In this document: positions 1 through 14,000 of the stretch, piece by piece
How positions within the stretch are numbered: position 1 is the stretch's first letter
Layout: every line of letters starts with the position of its first letter
Source of the DNA: an uncultured Saprospiraceae bacterium
Lineage (GTDB): Bacteria > Bacteroidota > Bacteroidia > Chitinophagales > Saprospiraceae
Assembly: GCA_937951685.1 (NCBI GenBank)
Contig: CALFBG010000332.1
Span: forward strand, 1-33,313
Direction: 5' to 3'
DNA: 33,313 bases
Made by a program: the position numbers and the translations under genes
The notes under the pieces: model-generated
What the model saw: the letters and a program-made list of their open reading frames with translations, nothing else
Databases searched by the model: none
Told to the model about the DNA's origin: nothing

Positions 1-2060
1 TTAGAGAAGATATGCAAACTTCCTCCTGACGCTAATGCTCCATAAAGCACCGTATTTCCTAAGTCGGCAGACATCGTAGACATCAAGCCAAAATGACGAC
101 TTCCTTGGATGTCAACGGCATCGAAAAGACCTGTAACATAATCTACTAAGTTTCGCTGGGTAACGAGCACGCCTTTCGGTAAGCCCGTTGATCCAGAAGT
201 ATAAATTACGTAAGCAGTGTGATCTGGTTGTAACGCGACGGAAGACAATTCTTCTGGCTCGACCGCTTCCAAACCCTCTAATTGAATATCAATAGAGAAA
301 ATGGCTAAATCCAATTCTATCACATCAAATAAACTCTCTGACTGAATGATTATCGCTTTGACCTTCGTGTCTTTAATAATGAAAGTTTTACGATCCATTG
401 GGTACGCCATGTCAATCGGTACGTATGCTGCTCCCGCCTTCATAATCCCCAACATAGAAACAATCGTCAAGGCAGAAGTTTCCATCATAATACCAACTAG
501 ATCATCTGGCTGAATCTGATATTGGTCAATCAAGTGTTTTGCCAAGCGATTCGCCTGATCGTTTAGTGCTTCGTAAGAAATTGATTTCCCTTCAAAAATT
601 AATGCTGCATTTTCAGGATGCAAAGCAGCTTGTTCTTCAAAAAGGTCAACAATCGTTTTCGTCGCGGGGTAAGGAATATGATGTTGCGTAAATTCTTCTA
701 GTAAAGTTGCCCGCTCCGCTGTTTTCATCATTTCAATATCCGCAACCTTAGTGGTAGCATCCACTACAATTCCTTCTACAATACCACGGAAGTGCGTCAT
801 CATTCTTTCCATTGTCTCCGGTAAGAATAAATCAGTACAATACTCTAGATTAAAATCTAATCGACCTTTCTGCTGGGTAATAAAGAAAGAAATATCAAAC
901 TTGGAAGCATCGTAAGTAGCGGCTTCTTCTGTTAATTTGAGTCCCGGAATATCTTGCGTTCTTGTTTCTTCTTGATTTTGTAAAACCAAGAGTACTTGAA
1001 ACAATGGACTCCGACTCCGATCACGTCCTTTAACAACTCGATCTACGATTCGCTCAAACGGAACATCTTGATTAGACAATGCTTCCGCAACAGTCATCTT
1101 TAGCTGAGCTAAGAAACTATTGAAACTTGGATTTCCACTCAAGTCAGAACGCATCGTTAAAGTATTCACAAAAAAACCAATGAGCGGTTCCATTTTCTTT
1201 TGTGTCCGATTGGCTACAGAACTACCAACAGCAATATCTTCTTGCCCAGAATAGCGATATAGTAAAACTTTCAAGACCGCCAGCATCAGCATATACATCG
1301 TCACCCCTTCTTTCGCTGCCAGTGCTTCTAGTGCCGTTGCGAGTTCGGAGTCAATCGTATAATTCATACTTGCTCCACGGTGACTTTGCAGTGCTGGTCG
1401 AGGAAAATCTAAGGGAAGTTCTAGCGGCTCTACATCCGCTAGTTGTTGTTCCCAATACTGCATCTGCCCACTGAGCGTTGCTTCGTTTAAATATGTTTTC
1501 TGCCAAATGGCATAATCTGCGTATTGAATTGCTAAGTCGGCTAATTGCGGGCTTCTATTTTCTTTTAGCGCTTGATAGCATTCCGTTAATTCCTCTACAA
1601 AAATTGGAATGGACCACCCATCAGCAGCAATATGATTTAATACCGTAACCAATTGGTATGAGGTAGCGGACAACTGATATAAAGTAGCTCGAAGCGCATG
1701 ATCTTCCGATAAGTTAAACGGTTTCATGATCTCGGCTTCCGCTAATGCCTTGAGTGCAGTCGCTTTGAATTCGCCGCTTTTAACTACCACTAATTCCCAG
1801 AGGTTCTTTTCTAGAATGAATTGAGATCCAACCCCATTTTCTTCTCGGTAAATTGTCCGCAAGACCTCATGTCGATTTACAATTTCAATAAAGGAATATT
1901 CTAGGCAGTCTAAATCTAATGCACCTTCAAAGTTCAGGATAACTGGCATGTGGTAATTCGTTCCACCACCCATCTTATCAATAAACCAAAGTCGTTCTTG
2001 TGAGAAGGATAATGGAATTCTTTCAGTACGAACTGCTACTTGAATCTCTGGTAAGGCTAC
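1..2060 (-). other. NRPS module 7, partial: C domain and N-terminal half of an Asp-like A domain
   Basis: C domain ~7660-8105 carries NHIAADGW (Asn7801, His7802): the first His of HHxxxDG is Asn, while the catalytic second His and the Asp-Gly are kept. The A domain starts at ~8120 with YTSGSTGLPKG and MSADLGNTVLYG, and the window ends at HIFS. D235, L236 and T239 match module 4, so an Asp-like substrate is likely, but the remaining specificity positions lie outside the window. Whether an E domain follows is unknown. Confidence 0.8.
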
Positions 2061-5000
2061 CGTATGAGTTTGTTCCATGATCCACGTTGCTATAGCCGCG
2101 ATCGTTGGTCGTACAAATAAGTCTTTGATTGAAACTTCTACTGCTAAGGTTTCTCTGATCGCAGAAGATAATCTTGTAGCGAGTAGCGAGTGACCACCTA
2201 ATTCAAAGAAATCATCGTAAACACCTACTTTTTCGATGGATAGCAGATTTCCCCAAATCGTTGCTAAGGTTTCCTCTGTCGCATTCCTTGGTGCTACGTA
2301 AGCTTTCGCCGACAAGGTGCTAAGATCAGGTTGTGGTAAACGCTTCTTATCTACTTTTCCATTGGTCGTTAATGGGAATTCGGATAGTTCAAGCAAAATC
2401 GAAGGAATCATGTAACTGGGCAGTTGTGTTCCTAAGCGTGCCACAATTTCTTCTTTGTTGAAGCTTTCCGTAGGAATAACATAAGCCACTAATTGTTTTG
2501 ATCCCGTTGCATCTTCTTTTGCTAAAAGAAGACAATCTTTGACCTCTTCTAATGCTTGTAACTTAGATTCGATTTCTCCCAATTCAATTCGATATCCTCT
2601 TAATTTAATTTGTGTATCTTTTCTTCCTGCAAATTCGAGTGTTCCATTTGCTAACCATCTTACCATATCGCCTGTACGATACAGTCGACTGAAAGCTTCG
2701 GTATCGTAAGGGTTATCGACAAACTTCTGTTGTGTTAATTCCGTATCATTTAGGTAACCAATGGCCAAACCCGGACCCGATAAGCATAACTCACCGTAGC
2801 AGCCTACAGGCACTAAATTAAGGTCATTGTAATTCAGGACATAAGCTTTCGTATTCCCAATCGGTTTTCCAATAATGTTTTTAGTAAGTGCAAATTCCGC
2901 TAAGCCGTTTACTCGATTTATAGTCGCAAAAGTTGTAGACTCCGTAGGACCGTAACCATTAATAAAAGTCAGGCTAGGGTAAGCACTTAACAATTTTTCT
3001 ACCTTATCGGTAAGAATAGAATCGCCGCCAGATAGTAAGACATTTAAACCAGCAAACAAGTCCAAATGTGTGTCGATGGCAAGGTGAAAGAGTCCCGCCG
3101 TAAGCCATAAGGTGTTTACGCCTGTCGTTCTGATTTCTTCGCCTAACTTTTCAATTGATTTTTGTGCTGGACTACTGATAACTAATTTTCCACCTTTAAG
3201 TAAAGCGCCCCAAATTTCTATAGTAGAAGCATCAAAAGCCAATGGTGCATATTGATACCCAACAGTTTCTTCGTTTAAAAATTCAAAACTTGGATTAAAA
3301 ATTAAACGCGCAACGGATTGATGTTTGATCAATACACATTTAGGTGTTCCCGTAGAACCCGATGTGAATAGGGCGTACAATAAAGCAGCTGAAGTAAGCG
3401 TCACTGCCAAGGCAGAGCTTGCTTCTTTTTCAATGATTGCTTGCTCTTCGCTCATCTTTACCAATGCAATTTCTCGATTGATGGCTTCTGTTTTTAGTTC
3501 TGCCAACAACTCCATTGAAAGACCATTCGTCAAAATTAACTGTGCATCCGTACTTTCTAAAATATATGCGATTCTATTCATTGGTGTATCCGTTCCAATA
3601 GGAACGTAAGCGGCACCTGATTTCATTATTCCCAGTAAGCCAACCACCATCTCTAGCGAACGATCCATACAAATCGCTACCATTGCCCCTGTATTGACGC
3701 CTTTTTGTTGTAGATAACGTGCCAATTGATTCGCCCGTTCATCAAGCATTTGGTACGTGTAAGTTTCTCCAACAAATTCCAAGGCTATTTTAGTCGGTGT
3801 TTGTTGTGCTTGTATTTCAAATAATTCAACAATACTTTGAGTTTCAGGGTAAGGAACAAGCGTATCATTAAATGTTGATAATAGCTTGTTTTCTTCCGCA
3901 GCACTCAATAAGGGTAAATCGTGTAACCGAGCTTGAGGTTGCGCAACAATAGAATGTAACAGTCGCTCAAAATGCGTCATCATTCGCTCAATTGTGCTGG
4001 GCAAGAACAAATCTGTACAGTATTCTATATAAACTTCCACGCCCTTAGCGAGTCCTGCCAAGTTAAAACTCAAATCAAATTTTGAAGTGATAGTTGTAGC
4101 GTTACCCAGCAGCTCGTACTTCTTATCTGTACGTTGCTTAAAGTGCGCGTCCAATAATCCGTCGACACCTGTTCCACTTTCCTTTTCCGTATAAGTAAAT
4201 AGGACTTGAAAAAGCGGACTACGACTCCTATCCCGCTGATCAACAACTTGGTCTACGACTTTTTCGAAAGGTACATCTTGGTGATCGTATGCTTCCAAAG
4301 TCGTTTGCTTCAGTTGGGTCAAAACTTCTTTAAAACTTGGGTTGCCACCAAAATCAGATCGAAGCGTAATCATATTGACAAAGAAACCAATCATCGATTC
4401 TACCTCTACTTGAGTTCGATTGGCAATAGGAATACCGACGGCAATATCATCTTGTTGTGTATATTTATAAAGTAAAGTTTTAAAACTTGTAAGTAACAAC
4501 ATAAACATCGTTACGCCTTCCGCTTGAGCTAAGTCTTCTAACTGTTGCATCAAGTCCGTGTCGAGTTTAAAGCGTAACTCGTGTCCATTAGTACTTTGAA
4601 TCGCTGGTCGATTAAAATCAGTTGGTAAGTTTAGCGTTTCTACGCCCGATAATTTATTTTCCCAATACGCTAATTTTTGATCTAGTAATTCACCCGACAA
4701 ATACTTTCTTTGCCAAATTGCGTAATCCGCATATTGCAAAGTCAGCGGTGCTAAAGCAGCTGTTTCCGCGCTTCCTCTAGCTTGGTACAACCCAAATAAT
4801 TCTTCAAATAAGATCGGCTCTGACCAACCATCCGATGCGATGTGGTGAACCACTATGACCAGTAAATACCGATCCGTAGTTACTTTGTATAAAGTTGCTC
4901 GTAGAGGATGATCTTGGGTAAGGTCGAATGGTTTTGTAATCGTTTTTTCAATCTGCGCTGCTAGTTCTGCTTCCGTATTCCCCAGTACTTCTTCGTAGGC

Positions 5001-8000
5001 TAACCGCCATTGATCTTTCTCGAGTATGATTTGACTAACTTCCCCATCTACCGTTTGAAAAACGGTACGCAAGACTTCTTGCCGATTAATAATTTCGTTT
5101 AAGGCATATGCTAATCGTTCCCGATCTAGATCCGCACCAAACTCCTGTAACATCGGCATGTGGTACGCTAAGCTACCTTCGAGTTGGTCAATAAACCACA
5201 ACCGTTCTTGGGCGTAGGATAATGGAATTTGAGCGGGTCGTTCTTGTGCACTGATGGCAGGCAAAACTAAAGACTCCGATACTTTTTGCAAAAATATTGC
5301 AAGATCTGTAATTGTCGGTTTTAAGAAGATCTGCCGGATGGGAACTTCTTTTTGGAAAACTTTACGGATTTTAGTTACGACTCGAATAGCCAGTAAAGAA
5401 TGACCTCCTAGGTTGAAGAAATTATCTTCTACACCAATCTGTTCTCGATCTAGTACTTCTTTCCAGATTGCTACTAGTTTTTCTTCAGTTTCATTTCGAG
5501 GGGCAACAACTTTCCGAAGGCTTTGATGCGATACACTATCTGTTGCTAAAAATATTTTATGTAGAGCTTTATTATCAATTTTATCACTAAGATTAACGGG
5601 CAATTTTTCCAAGAATAAATAATGCTGAACGTGCATATGACTTGGCAAAGTTCGTTGCACTTCTAACTGCAATTCATGCTCTAAAATTTGGAGTGCGGCT
5701 GCACTTTCCGTTGGGCTAGGCAACTTCGTTGGATCAGCTACGATAAAAGCGACCAATAAAGGTGCTTTAGATTTGACTGAATGGATTACTGAAATATGCG
5801 CTTCCTTCACGGCAGGATTTTTTCGTAAGAAAAATTCAATTTCTCCAAGTTCCACTCGATTACCTCGAATTTTTACTTGTCGATCTACTCTTCCTAAGAA
5901 CTCTAAATTCCCATCTGGCAACCATCGTCCTAAGTCTCCCGTTTTATATAAGGTATTACCAAGCGTTCCAGTGTATTGATTCTTGATAAAGTTCGCGGCT
6001 GTTCGTTCGGGCATCCCTAAGTATCCACCTCCAACACCAATTCCAGAAACCCCTAATTCACCAGGCACCCCAATCGGGCATAACTTTCCTTGGCGATCCA
6101 AGACGAACATATTCATATTCGCTAAGGGCTTACCAATTGGAACGCGTTGGGTATCAGGACTCAACTTGGCGGTAACTTCGTGCTGGGTAACATCATCTGA
6201 TGCTTCACAAGGGCCGTAAGCATTTAAGATCCGAACATTAGCAAATCGATCTTTCCATTCGTTGACCAAGGCTACCGACACTTCCTCTCCAGACATCATA
6301 ATCCACTGTAAATCGGGTAAGGTTAAATCTGGGGCTTGTTCCTGCGCGTATTCTAATAATCCCCAAACGTAAGATGGCACAAATTCTACGATATCAATCC
6401 GCTCCTTATTCAATAGATCGTACAAGAAACGATAATTAAAAAGATCATATTTCTCAACAATTACAACTGCGCCACCTTTTAAGAGTGGACTCAAAATTTG
6501 CCAAACAGAAATATCCGAACCAATTCCTGCACTTTGTAAAAAACGGAAACCGTAGGCTAAATCTAGTGCCTTATATTCTGCCAAAATATGATTTAAGGCA
6601 CCGTCGTGCCGGGTAATTGCACCTTTCGGTTCTCCCGTAGAGCCCGAGGTATAAAGCACGTAAGCCCAACTATCCATTTGATTTTGGTTGGCAACGTTCG
6701 TAGTCATGCTTGTTTCAACGACCAACTTATCTCGCATAATAAAATCTACCGGAGCCGCAAATCCCTGACGCGCTTCTGTATGGCATTCATCAAGGAATAG
6801 CACTCCTTTTTCTGGCCAAATTTCCAATGCTTGTAATAGTGGTGTCGTGCTGATCATCCACGGCAATTCACTCGTTGCCATCATTTTCCCAATACGCTCT
6901 GGTGGATTTTGGGTATCCAAGGCGACGTAAACGGCACCCGTTTTGAGAATGGCTAAAATACTAGCGACTAATCTAGGACTTCGATCTAAATAAACCCCGA
7001 CCAAGTCTCCAGTTTCTACCCCCATTGCTTGGAGCGTATGACCAAGTTGATTGGCATACGCGTTGAGTTCAGCGTAAGACCATCTTTCTTCTCCGTAGAC
7101 GACTGCCTCCGCTGTACCATTGGCCGCCGCAATCGTTTCAAATCTTACATTAATGGGCAGATTATTTCCTAGATCTACAGCCTCTTCATTAAACCAAACG
7201 CCTGCATCGTTCGCTTGTTCTCCGAGAAGGATCTTTTCCTCTACTTCAGATAATAGTGATAAATCTTTCGTTTTGAAATCAGGAATCATTTGATCTGTCA
7301 ACTCAAAAATATCTGCGAGTACGGCTGCGAAATGGTTTTGAATCATCGTCCCCACCTCGTCTGGTAACAACTCGCTATTATAATTAAAATTAATGCTTAA
7401 TGCTTCGGTGATATTGATGTTTAACGTCAGTAAATAATTTGTATTTTCTTCGATACTCATCTCTCCGAGTTCTAGCGCCCATTCAGTATTGAATACCGCT
7501 CCCATTGGATAACTTTCTAAGACTAAAATACTATCGAACAAGTCTCCTTGTAGACCATTCCATTTTTGGACATCAGATAAGCTGGTATGCTGATATTCCA
7601 TGGCAGAGACTAAATGCTGCTGTACCTCCGATAAAAACGACAACAAAGTTTGATCTTTTTTGAAGGTCGCTCTAAGTGGCAACGTATTGATAAACAGCCC
7701 AACTTTTTCATCCGCTTCCGCTAATTCTGTTGGTCTTCCAGATACCGTTAACCCAAATACAACATCTTCTGATTCGGTGTACTGAGATAACAAATAAGAC
7801 CAGATTCCCGTGAATAAGGTATTTAAGGTTAAGCCTTGTGCTTGTACGAATTTCTTAAGTCGCTCCAAATCCGTAGTCGAATAATTTAAGAACAAGTTTT
7901 TAAATTCACCCAATCCTTTGTTTCGATCCAGGGTTGTTCCTACAAACGGTAACAAAGTTTGACTATCAAAACCAGCTAGGTATTTTTTCCAAAATGTTTC

Positions 8001-11000
8001 TTCTTCGTAGCGATCTTTGGACTGAACATATTTAATGTAAGTTGCGTAGGCATCTTCTTTTCCTAAATCTATTGCTTGTCCTTTGAGTTCCGCTTCGTAA
8101 GTCATAAATAATTCTCCGAAGACGATAGGCATTGACCAACCATCTAAAATAATGTGGTGGAATGTCCAGACCATTTGGTAAGCTTCTTCCGTCGTTTTAA
8201 GCAAGTTAATTCTTAAAAACGGTGCTACTTTGAAGTCAAAACCTTTCGCTCGATCTGCTTTCACAAAAGCATCAATCGCCTCGGTTTGTTCCGCTATTGC
8301 CAACTCACTATAGTCCAAAACTTCGATCGGAATTTGTACGTTTTTCATCACGCATTGTACCGGTACGCTAAGTTCGTCATAGAAAATAGCCGTTCTAAGT
8401 ACACTATGCTTAGCGAGCACTTTTTCCCATGCAGCACGCAATAATTCAAGATCAATTCCTTTCGGTAAATCAATGATATACTGCTCTGTATAAGCATTAG
8501 ATAACTCATCGAATAGATGATGAAATACCATTCCTTCCTGAATCGGACTCAGTCGGTAAATATCCGTAAACTGATCCTTCATCAATTGACCATCTGTCAT
8601 AGGTGTCGCTAAGAATGTTTCAAATTCCGCTTGACTAACAAGAGGTGATAAACCATAATCCGATACGGTATTTTCAGTTTGTAATTGTGCTTTACAATGT
8701 TCAATAAGCGTGATCAAGTTCTCAAAATAATTCTTAGCCAACTGTTCAATGGTGGTGGCTTCGTAGTCAGTTGTACAATAGCTCCAAGTCAGACTCAATT
8801 GTCCTTTTGCCACCATACCATTTAATTCTAAACCAGCCAGCATACGACTCATTGGCGAAGTCATTGCACCACTAGACTCGGATGCTTCCTTCAAGCTTCC
8901 CGTCTCCGACATGACATTATCCACTTGTCCTAAGTAGTTGAAAATTAAATTCCACACATTTTTGGACAGCCGAGACCTCGTTGTAGCATCAGGGTGTGAG
9001 TAACGCAACAAACCGTAAACCATTCCTTGATCTGGAACGCTACGCAATTGTTCTTTGACCGATTTGATAAAGCCTCCTGTAGAAAGTGTTGTATCGGCGG
9101 ATAATAAAATTGGATAAAGATTAGTAAACCAACCTACCGTGCTGGTAGTATCTAAAGTGCTTGACAAATCTGCGCGTCCGTGCCCTTCTCTTCCGACAAT
9201 GATACTTTCTTGCTGCGACCAGTTGGTAATCGTTTGTACTAAAGCACTTAGCAAGAGATCTTCAATCTCGGTATGATACGCTTGACTTGCTTCTTTTAAC
9301 AGTTGAGTCGTCAATTTTTCATCTAGACTTAGCGTAAATTCTTCGCGATCTTTGATGAATCTATCCTCAGTTGTTTCCGTTGATTTATCCCTAGGCAATG
9401 CTTGATAAGCTTCCGTTACGCTAAGCCAATAGTTAGTTTGTGCGAGACTTGTCTCTCGGGTAATATAAGTTTTTAAGAAGGCAGACCAATCCCTAAAGGA
9501 ACTACTCTTCAAGCCTAAATCAATGGGCTGCTCTTTTGCTAAAGCTTCCATTGCTAACTCAAAGTGTTCTACGATAATTCTCCAAGATACGCCGTCTACC
9601 ACTAAGTGGTGTGCTACAAAAAACAAGCGATCTGCGGCAATACTATCGGGTGTTTTGATCAATATCAATTTCATCATTTCGCCCGTCTCCAGTTGGAAAC
9701 TAGCTTGGTAACGATTACAAATCTCTGTAATCTGCTCCGCTACGTTGGTCGCAGTTTCCTCAATAGTTTCTACGACTAAATTAGGAATCGTATCTTGATA
9801 ACTTTGCTTCCAACCTTCGTCCGTTTGTGTATAACTTAAGCGTAAAGCGTCATGTTGTTGAACAATCGCGTGCAGGGCTTTTTCTAAATGAGTAGCCTCC
9901 GTTTCTTTGGTAATTTCTAAGAGAATTGCCTGATTATAATGAGCAGTACCGTCATATTTGTTTTCAAAAAAATGCTGTTGAATCGGCAACATTTCAACGG
10001 CTCCGCTTAAAACACCCTGCTCTGCGACAATTTGCTGACTGGGTGAATTTGCTAATTCCGATAAGCCGAAAATAGTTTGCTTTTCAAAAACATTTCGCGT
10101 AGTCAATTGATATCCTAATCGTTTCGCTTTACTCACCAATTGAATAATGATAATTGAATCTCCACCAAGCTCGAAGAAGTTATCATGTATGCCCACTTGC
10201 GGAACATTGAGTAGCTCTTTCCAGATTTTAGCGAGATCATATTCCGTTTTCGTTCTTGGCGCTACGTATTCATTTGTACTGAGGTCCGTCAATGCGGGAT
10301 CGGGTAATGCTCGGTAATTAATTTTACCATTCGCCGTTAACGGGATCCTATCAATTTCCATCCAAACCGAAGGAATCATATAATCTGGTACGCGCTCGCC
10401 CAAAGCCTTTTGAAGGGCTACTTTGTCGTATTCTTCTCCGGGAACAACATAGGCGATGAGTCGCTTATTTCCACGTTCATCTGCTTTCGCGCGAACCACA
10501 TTAGCTTTGATTAGCGAAGATTCAGCTAAGGCTAATTCAATTTCATTCAACTCAATTCGATATCCTCGAATTTTAACTTGATTATCAATTCTGCCTTTAA
10601 AGACGATATTCCCATCTTTTTGCAGCTGTACCAAATCTCCCGTACGGTAAAGTCTAGCTCCGACGACTTCGCTAAAAGGATTGGGAATAAATTGAAGCTG
10701 CGTTTGTTCTGGTAAATTCAGGTAAGCTTTAGCAACACCATTACCACCAATCAATAATTCTCCAGGTACACCGATTGGACATAAGTTTTGTGTTTCATTG
10801 ACGATGTAAACTTCTGAATTACCAAAAGGCTTACCAATTGGAACCTGCAAGTAATTCTGTTCAAAGTCTATCTGATGTAATAGCTTTCCAATGGTCGTTT
10901 CCGTAGGACCATAATGATTGATTACCGTGAGTTCCGGTGCTACAAATTTGATTTGATTGATCAAAGAGACTTTCAACTCCTCTCCACCAAAAATGATCAT

Positions 11001-14000
11001 CTTCGCGGGCAACAACAATTGATCGTCAAGTGCCAATGCTTGCCAATGTGAGGCTACTATTTTAATACAATCTATTTTATTTTCTGCAAAGTACTCTTGT
11101 ATGCCTAAGGCATCCGTCAACTGGTCTTTCGTAAATAGATGTAAATTAGCTCCACTGGCTAAAGCACCAAATAGAACGGTATTCCCTAAATCTGCAGTCA
11201 TTGTTGACATCAAACCAAAACTTTCACAAGCTTCGATCTCCGTTCGATCAAATAGACCGAATAAATAGTCGGATAGATTTTGATGAGTCAGCATTACCCC
11301 TTTAGGCTTTCCAGTAGAACCAGAAGTATAGATAACGTAAGCTAGGTCTTCATTCTTTATATTCGTAACCGGTTTCTCCTTAGATTCGTCGGCAAAGATG
11401 GTCCAGCTTCGATCTAATAATACAAGTGCAGTTTGTTTCGTTGGTTTGAAAATTGGCTCTCCAGCCGTAGCGATAGTCAATAGTAATTTTGCTTGCGTAT
11501 CTTCTAAAATATAAGCAATGCGTTCTTCTGGTAATTCGGGGTCAATCGGTACGTAAGCGGCTCCTGCTTTTAGTACGGCTAAGATCGCTAACACCATTTG
11601 ATCTAATGCTCCTTTAAATCCAAGCGCCACAATTTCATTCTCTTTTATGCCTTGTTTTCTCAAGTTGTTCGCTAACTGATTCGCTCGCTCATTCAACACT
11701 TGATAGCTCATCGCTTCTCCACCAAAAACCAAAGCCGTTTGTTCTGGTACGCGCTGCACTTGTTGTTCAAAGAGGTCAACAAAGTTTGTTCCTGCTGGAT
11801 GGTTCACGATACTACGGTTGAGTACTGTCCGTAACTGATTTTCAGTTTCAGTGGGTAGCATTTCTAACTTTCCGATTGCCGTTGTAGTATTTTCGACGAT
11901 GCTAGTCAAGAGCTTTTCAAAGCTTAGCATCATTTTTTCAATTGTCTCTAGCAAGAATAAATCGCTACAATAAACCAATTCAAACTCAATTCCTTGATCC
12001 TTTTCATTCGCGTAAAGCGTAAGATCAAAGCGAGAAACGTCATAGTCAAACTCTTCGTTGAATAAACTTAAGGTAGCAGCTTCTGTTCCTGTATTTTCTG
12101 GTGTATTTTGTAAAACGAAAAGTGACTGGAATAAAGGGGTACGACTAATATCTCGATTCTTCGCAACCCGATCCACAATTTTCTCTAAAGGTACTGCTTG
12201 ATTGGCATAAGCCTCCAAAGTAGTTTCCTTTACGGTTTTAAGTAAACGCTTTACACTAGGATTACCACTTAAGTCTGTGCGTAAAGCCAGAGTATTGATA
12301 AAGAAACCTACCATAGATTCAAGCACTGCTTGATCTCGATTAGCAATTGGAGTACCTACGCAAATATCATGCTGACCACTGTAACGATATAATAATATTT
12401 TGAATGCAGATAAGAGTAACATAAACAGTGTTACTTCTTCTTTCTTTGCTAAGTCATTTAATTTTATTTGTAATGCTTCTTTAATTTCAAATCGATAACG
12501 TGCCCCTCTGGTGCTCTGAATGGCTGGTCGAGGAAAATCGAGTGGCAATGCTAATACTTCCGTATCCGTCAATTTTACTTTCCAGTAGTCTAGCATTTTG
12601 TCAAGCAAGTTACCCGCGATATGTTTCCGTTGCCAAATCGCATAATCTGCGTACTGAACAGCGAGTGGTTTGAGTTGGGCTACACGACCCTCTACTTTTG
12701 CTTGATACAAATTGGCTAATTCCTCGATAATGATTGATTCTGACCAACCATCGTAAGCGATATGATGCAGCACAATTACTAGTAATTGATCCTCGTTTAT
12801 ACCATTGATCACTGTTGCTCTCAACATATGATCTTGCGCTAGATCAAAAGGCCTGCTGACCAATTGTTCAATCACACTTTGTAAGTCAGTTTCGTTGGTA
12901 ATTGGCTTTCTGTTCTGTATAGATTGTTTTTCAATCTTCCATAAATCTTGGTCAAGTACCTCTTGATAGCCTTTTCCATCTTGATCTTTGTAAACCGTTC
13001 TTAGGACTTCATGCCGATTGACAATTTCATTAAATGCATAGGCTAAAGTGTCAAGGTTTACCGCTTCACCTAATCGCAAAACGATATGTCCGTGATAGTG
13101 AGTACTTCCTTCTAACTTGTCGATAAACCACAAGCGTTCTTGAGAGAAAGAAAGCGGTATTCTTTCTGGTCTTGCTTGTTTAACAATTGCCGGTAATACG
13201 CTTCCTTTTGTTTTTGAGTCAATCACCGTAGCGAGCGAACGAATCGTTTTATTTCCAAATAACTCTTTGATTTGCAACTCAACTTCTAAGTCTTTTTGAA
13301 TAGCGGCTTTTACCCGCATGATCAATAAAGAATGTCCGCCGAGATTAAAGAAATCTTCATCCATTCCAATTTGATCCAGTTTTAAGATTTCCTTCCAAAC
13401 TTCAAGTACTTTATTTTCAGTGCTCGTTGTTGCTACTGCGGTTACGCTTTCTTCTTCTGTGTCAAATTCTTCTAATTCATCATAATACTTTAATAATTCA
13501 TTTTGATCAATTTTGTCACTAAGATTAAGAGGAAATTCGTCGACAAAACAGAATCGATCTGGTTGCATATAACTTGGCAAACCATTTTTACAGTATCTAA
13601 ATAATTTAGCTTCAATTTTGGCCATTAGCGCCAATGTTCCTACTTTTTTATTGAGGATAACAAAGGCGATCAATTGTTCTGACGGATGTTTTGCAAGGTG
13701 AACTTTTTTAACTCTTTCCGCGGTACGCAAGAAATTTTCTACTTCTCCGAGCTCTACTCTATTTCCTCTAATTTTTACCTGCCGGTCAATTCTTCCTAGA
13801 AATTCTAATTCCCCATTGGCTAACCAACGTGCTAAGTCTCCCGTTCGATACATGGTATCTCCTAAGGTTCCAGCAAAAGGATTTTTCACAAAACTAGCCG
13901 CCGTTTTTTCAGGCATTCCAATGTATCCTGCACCAACGCCAACCCCCGTAACGCACAACTCTCCTGCAATACCAATTGAGCATAGTTTTCCGAATGGATC

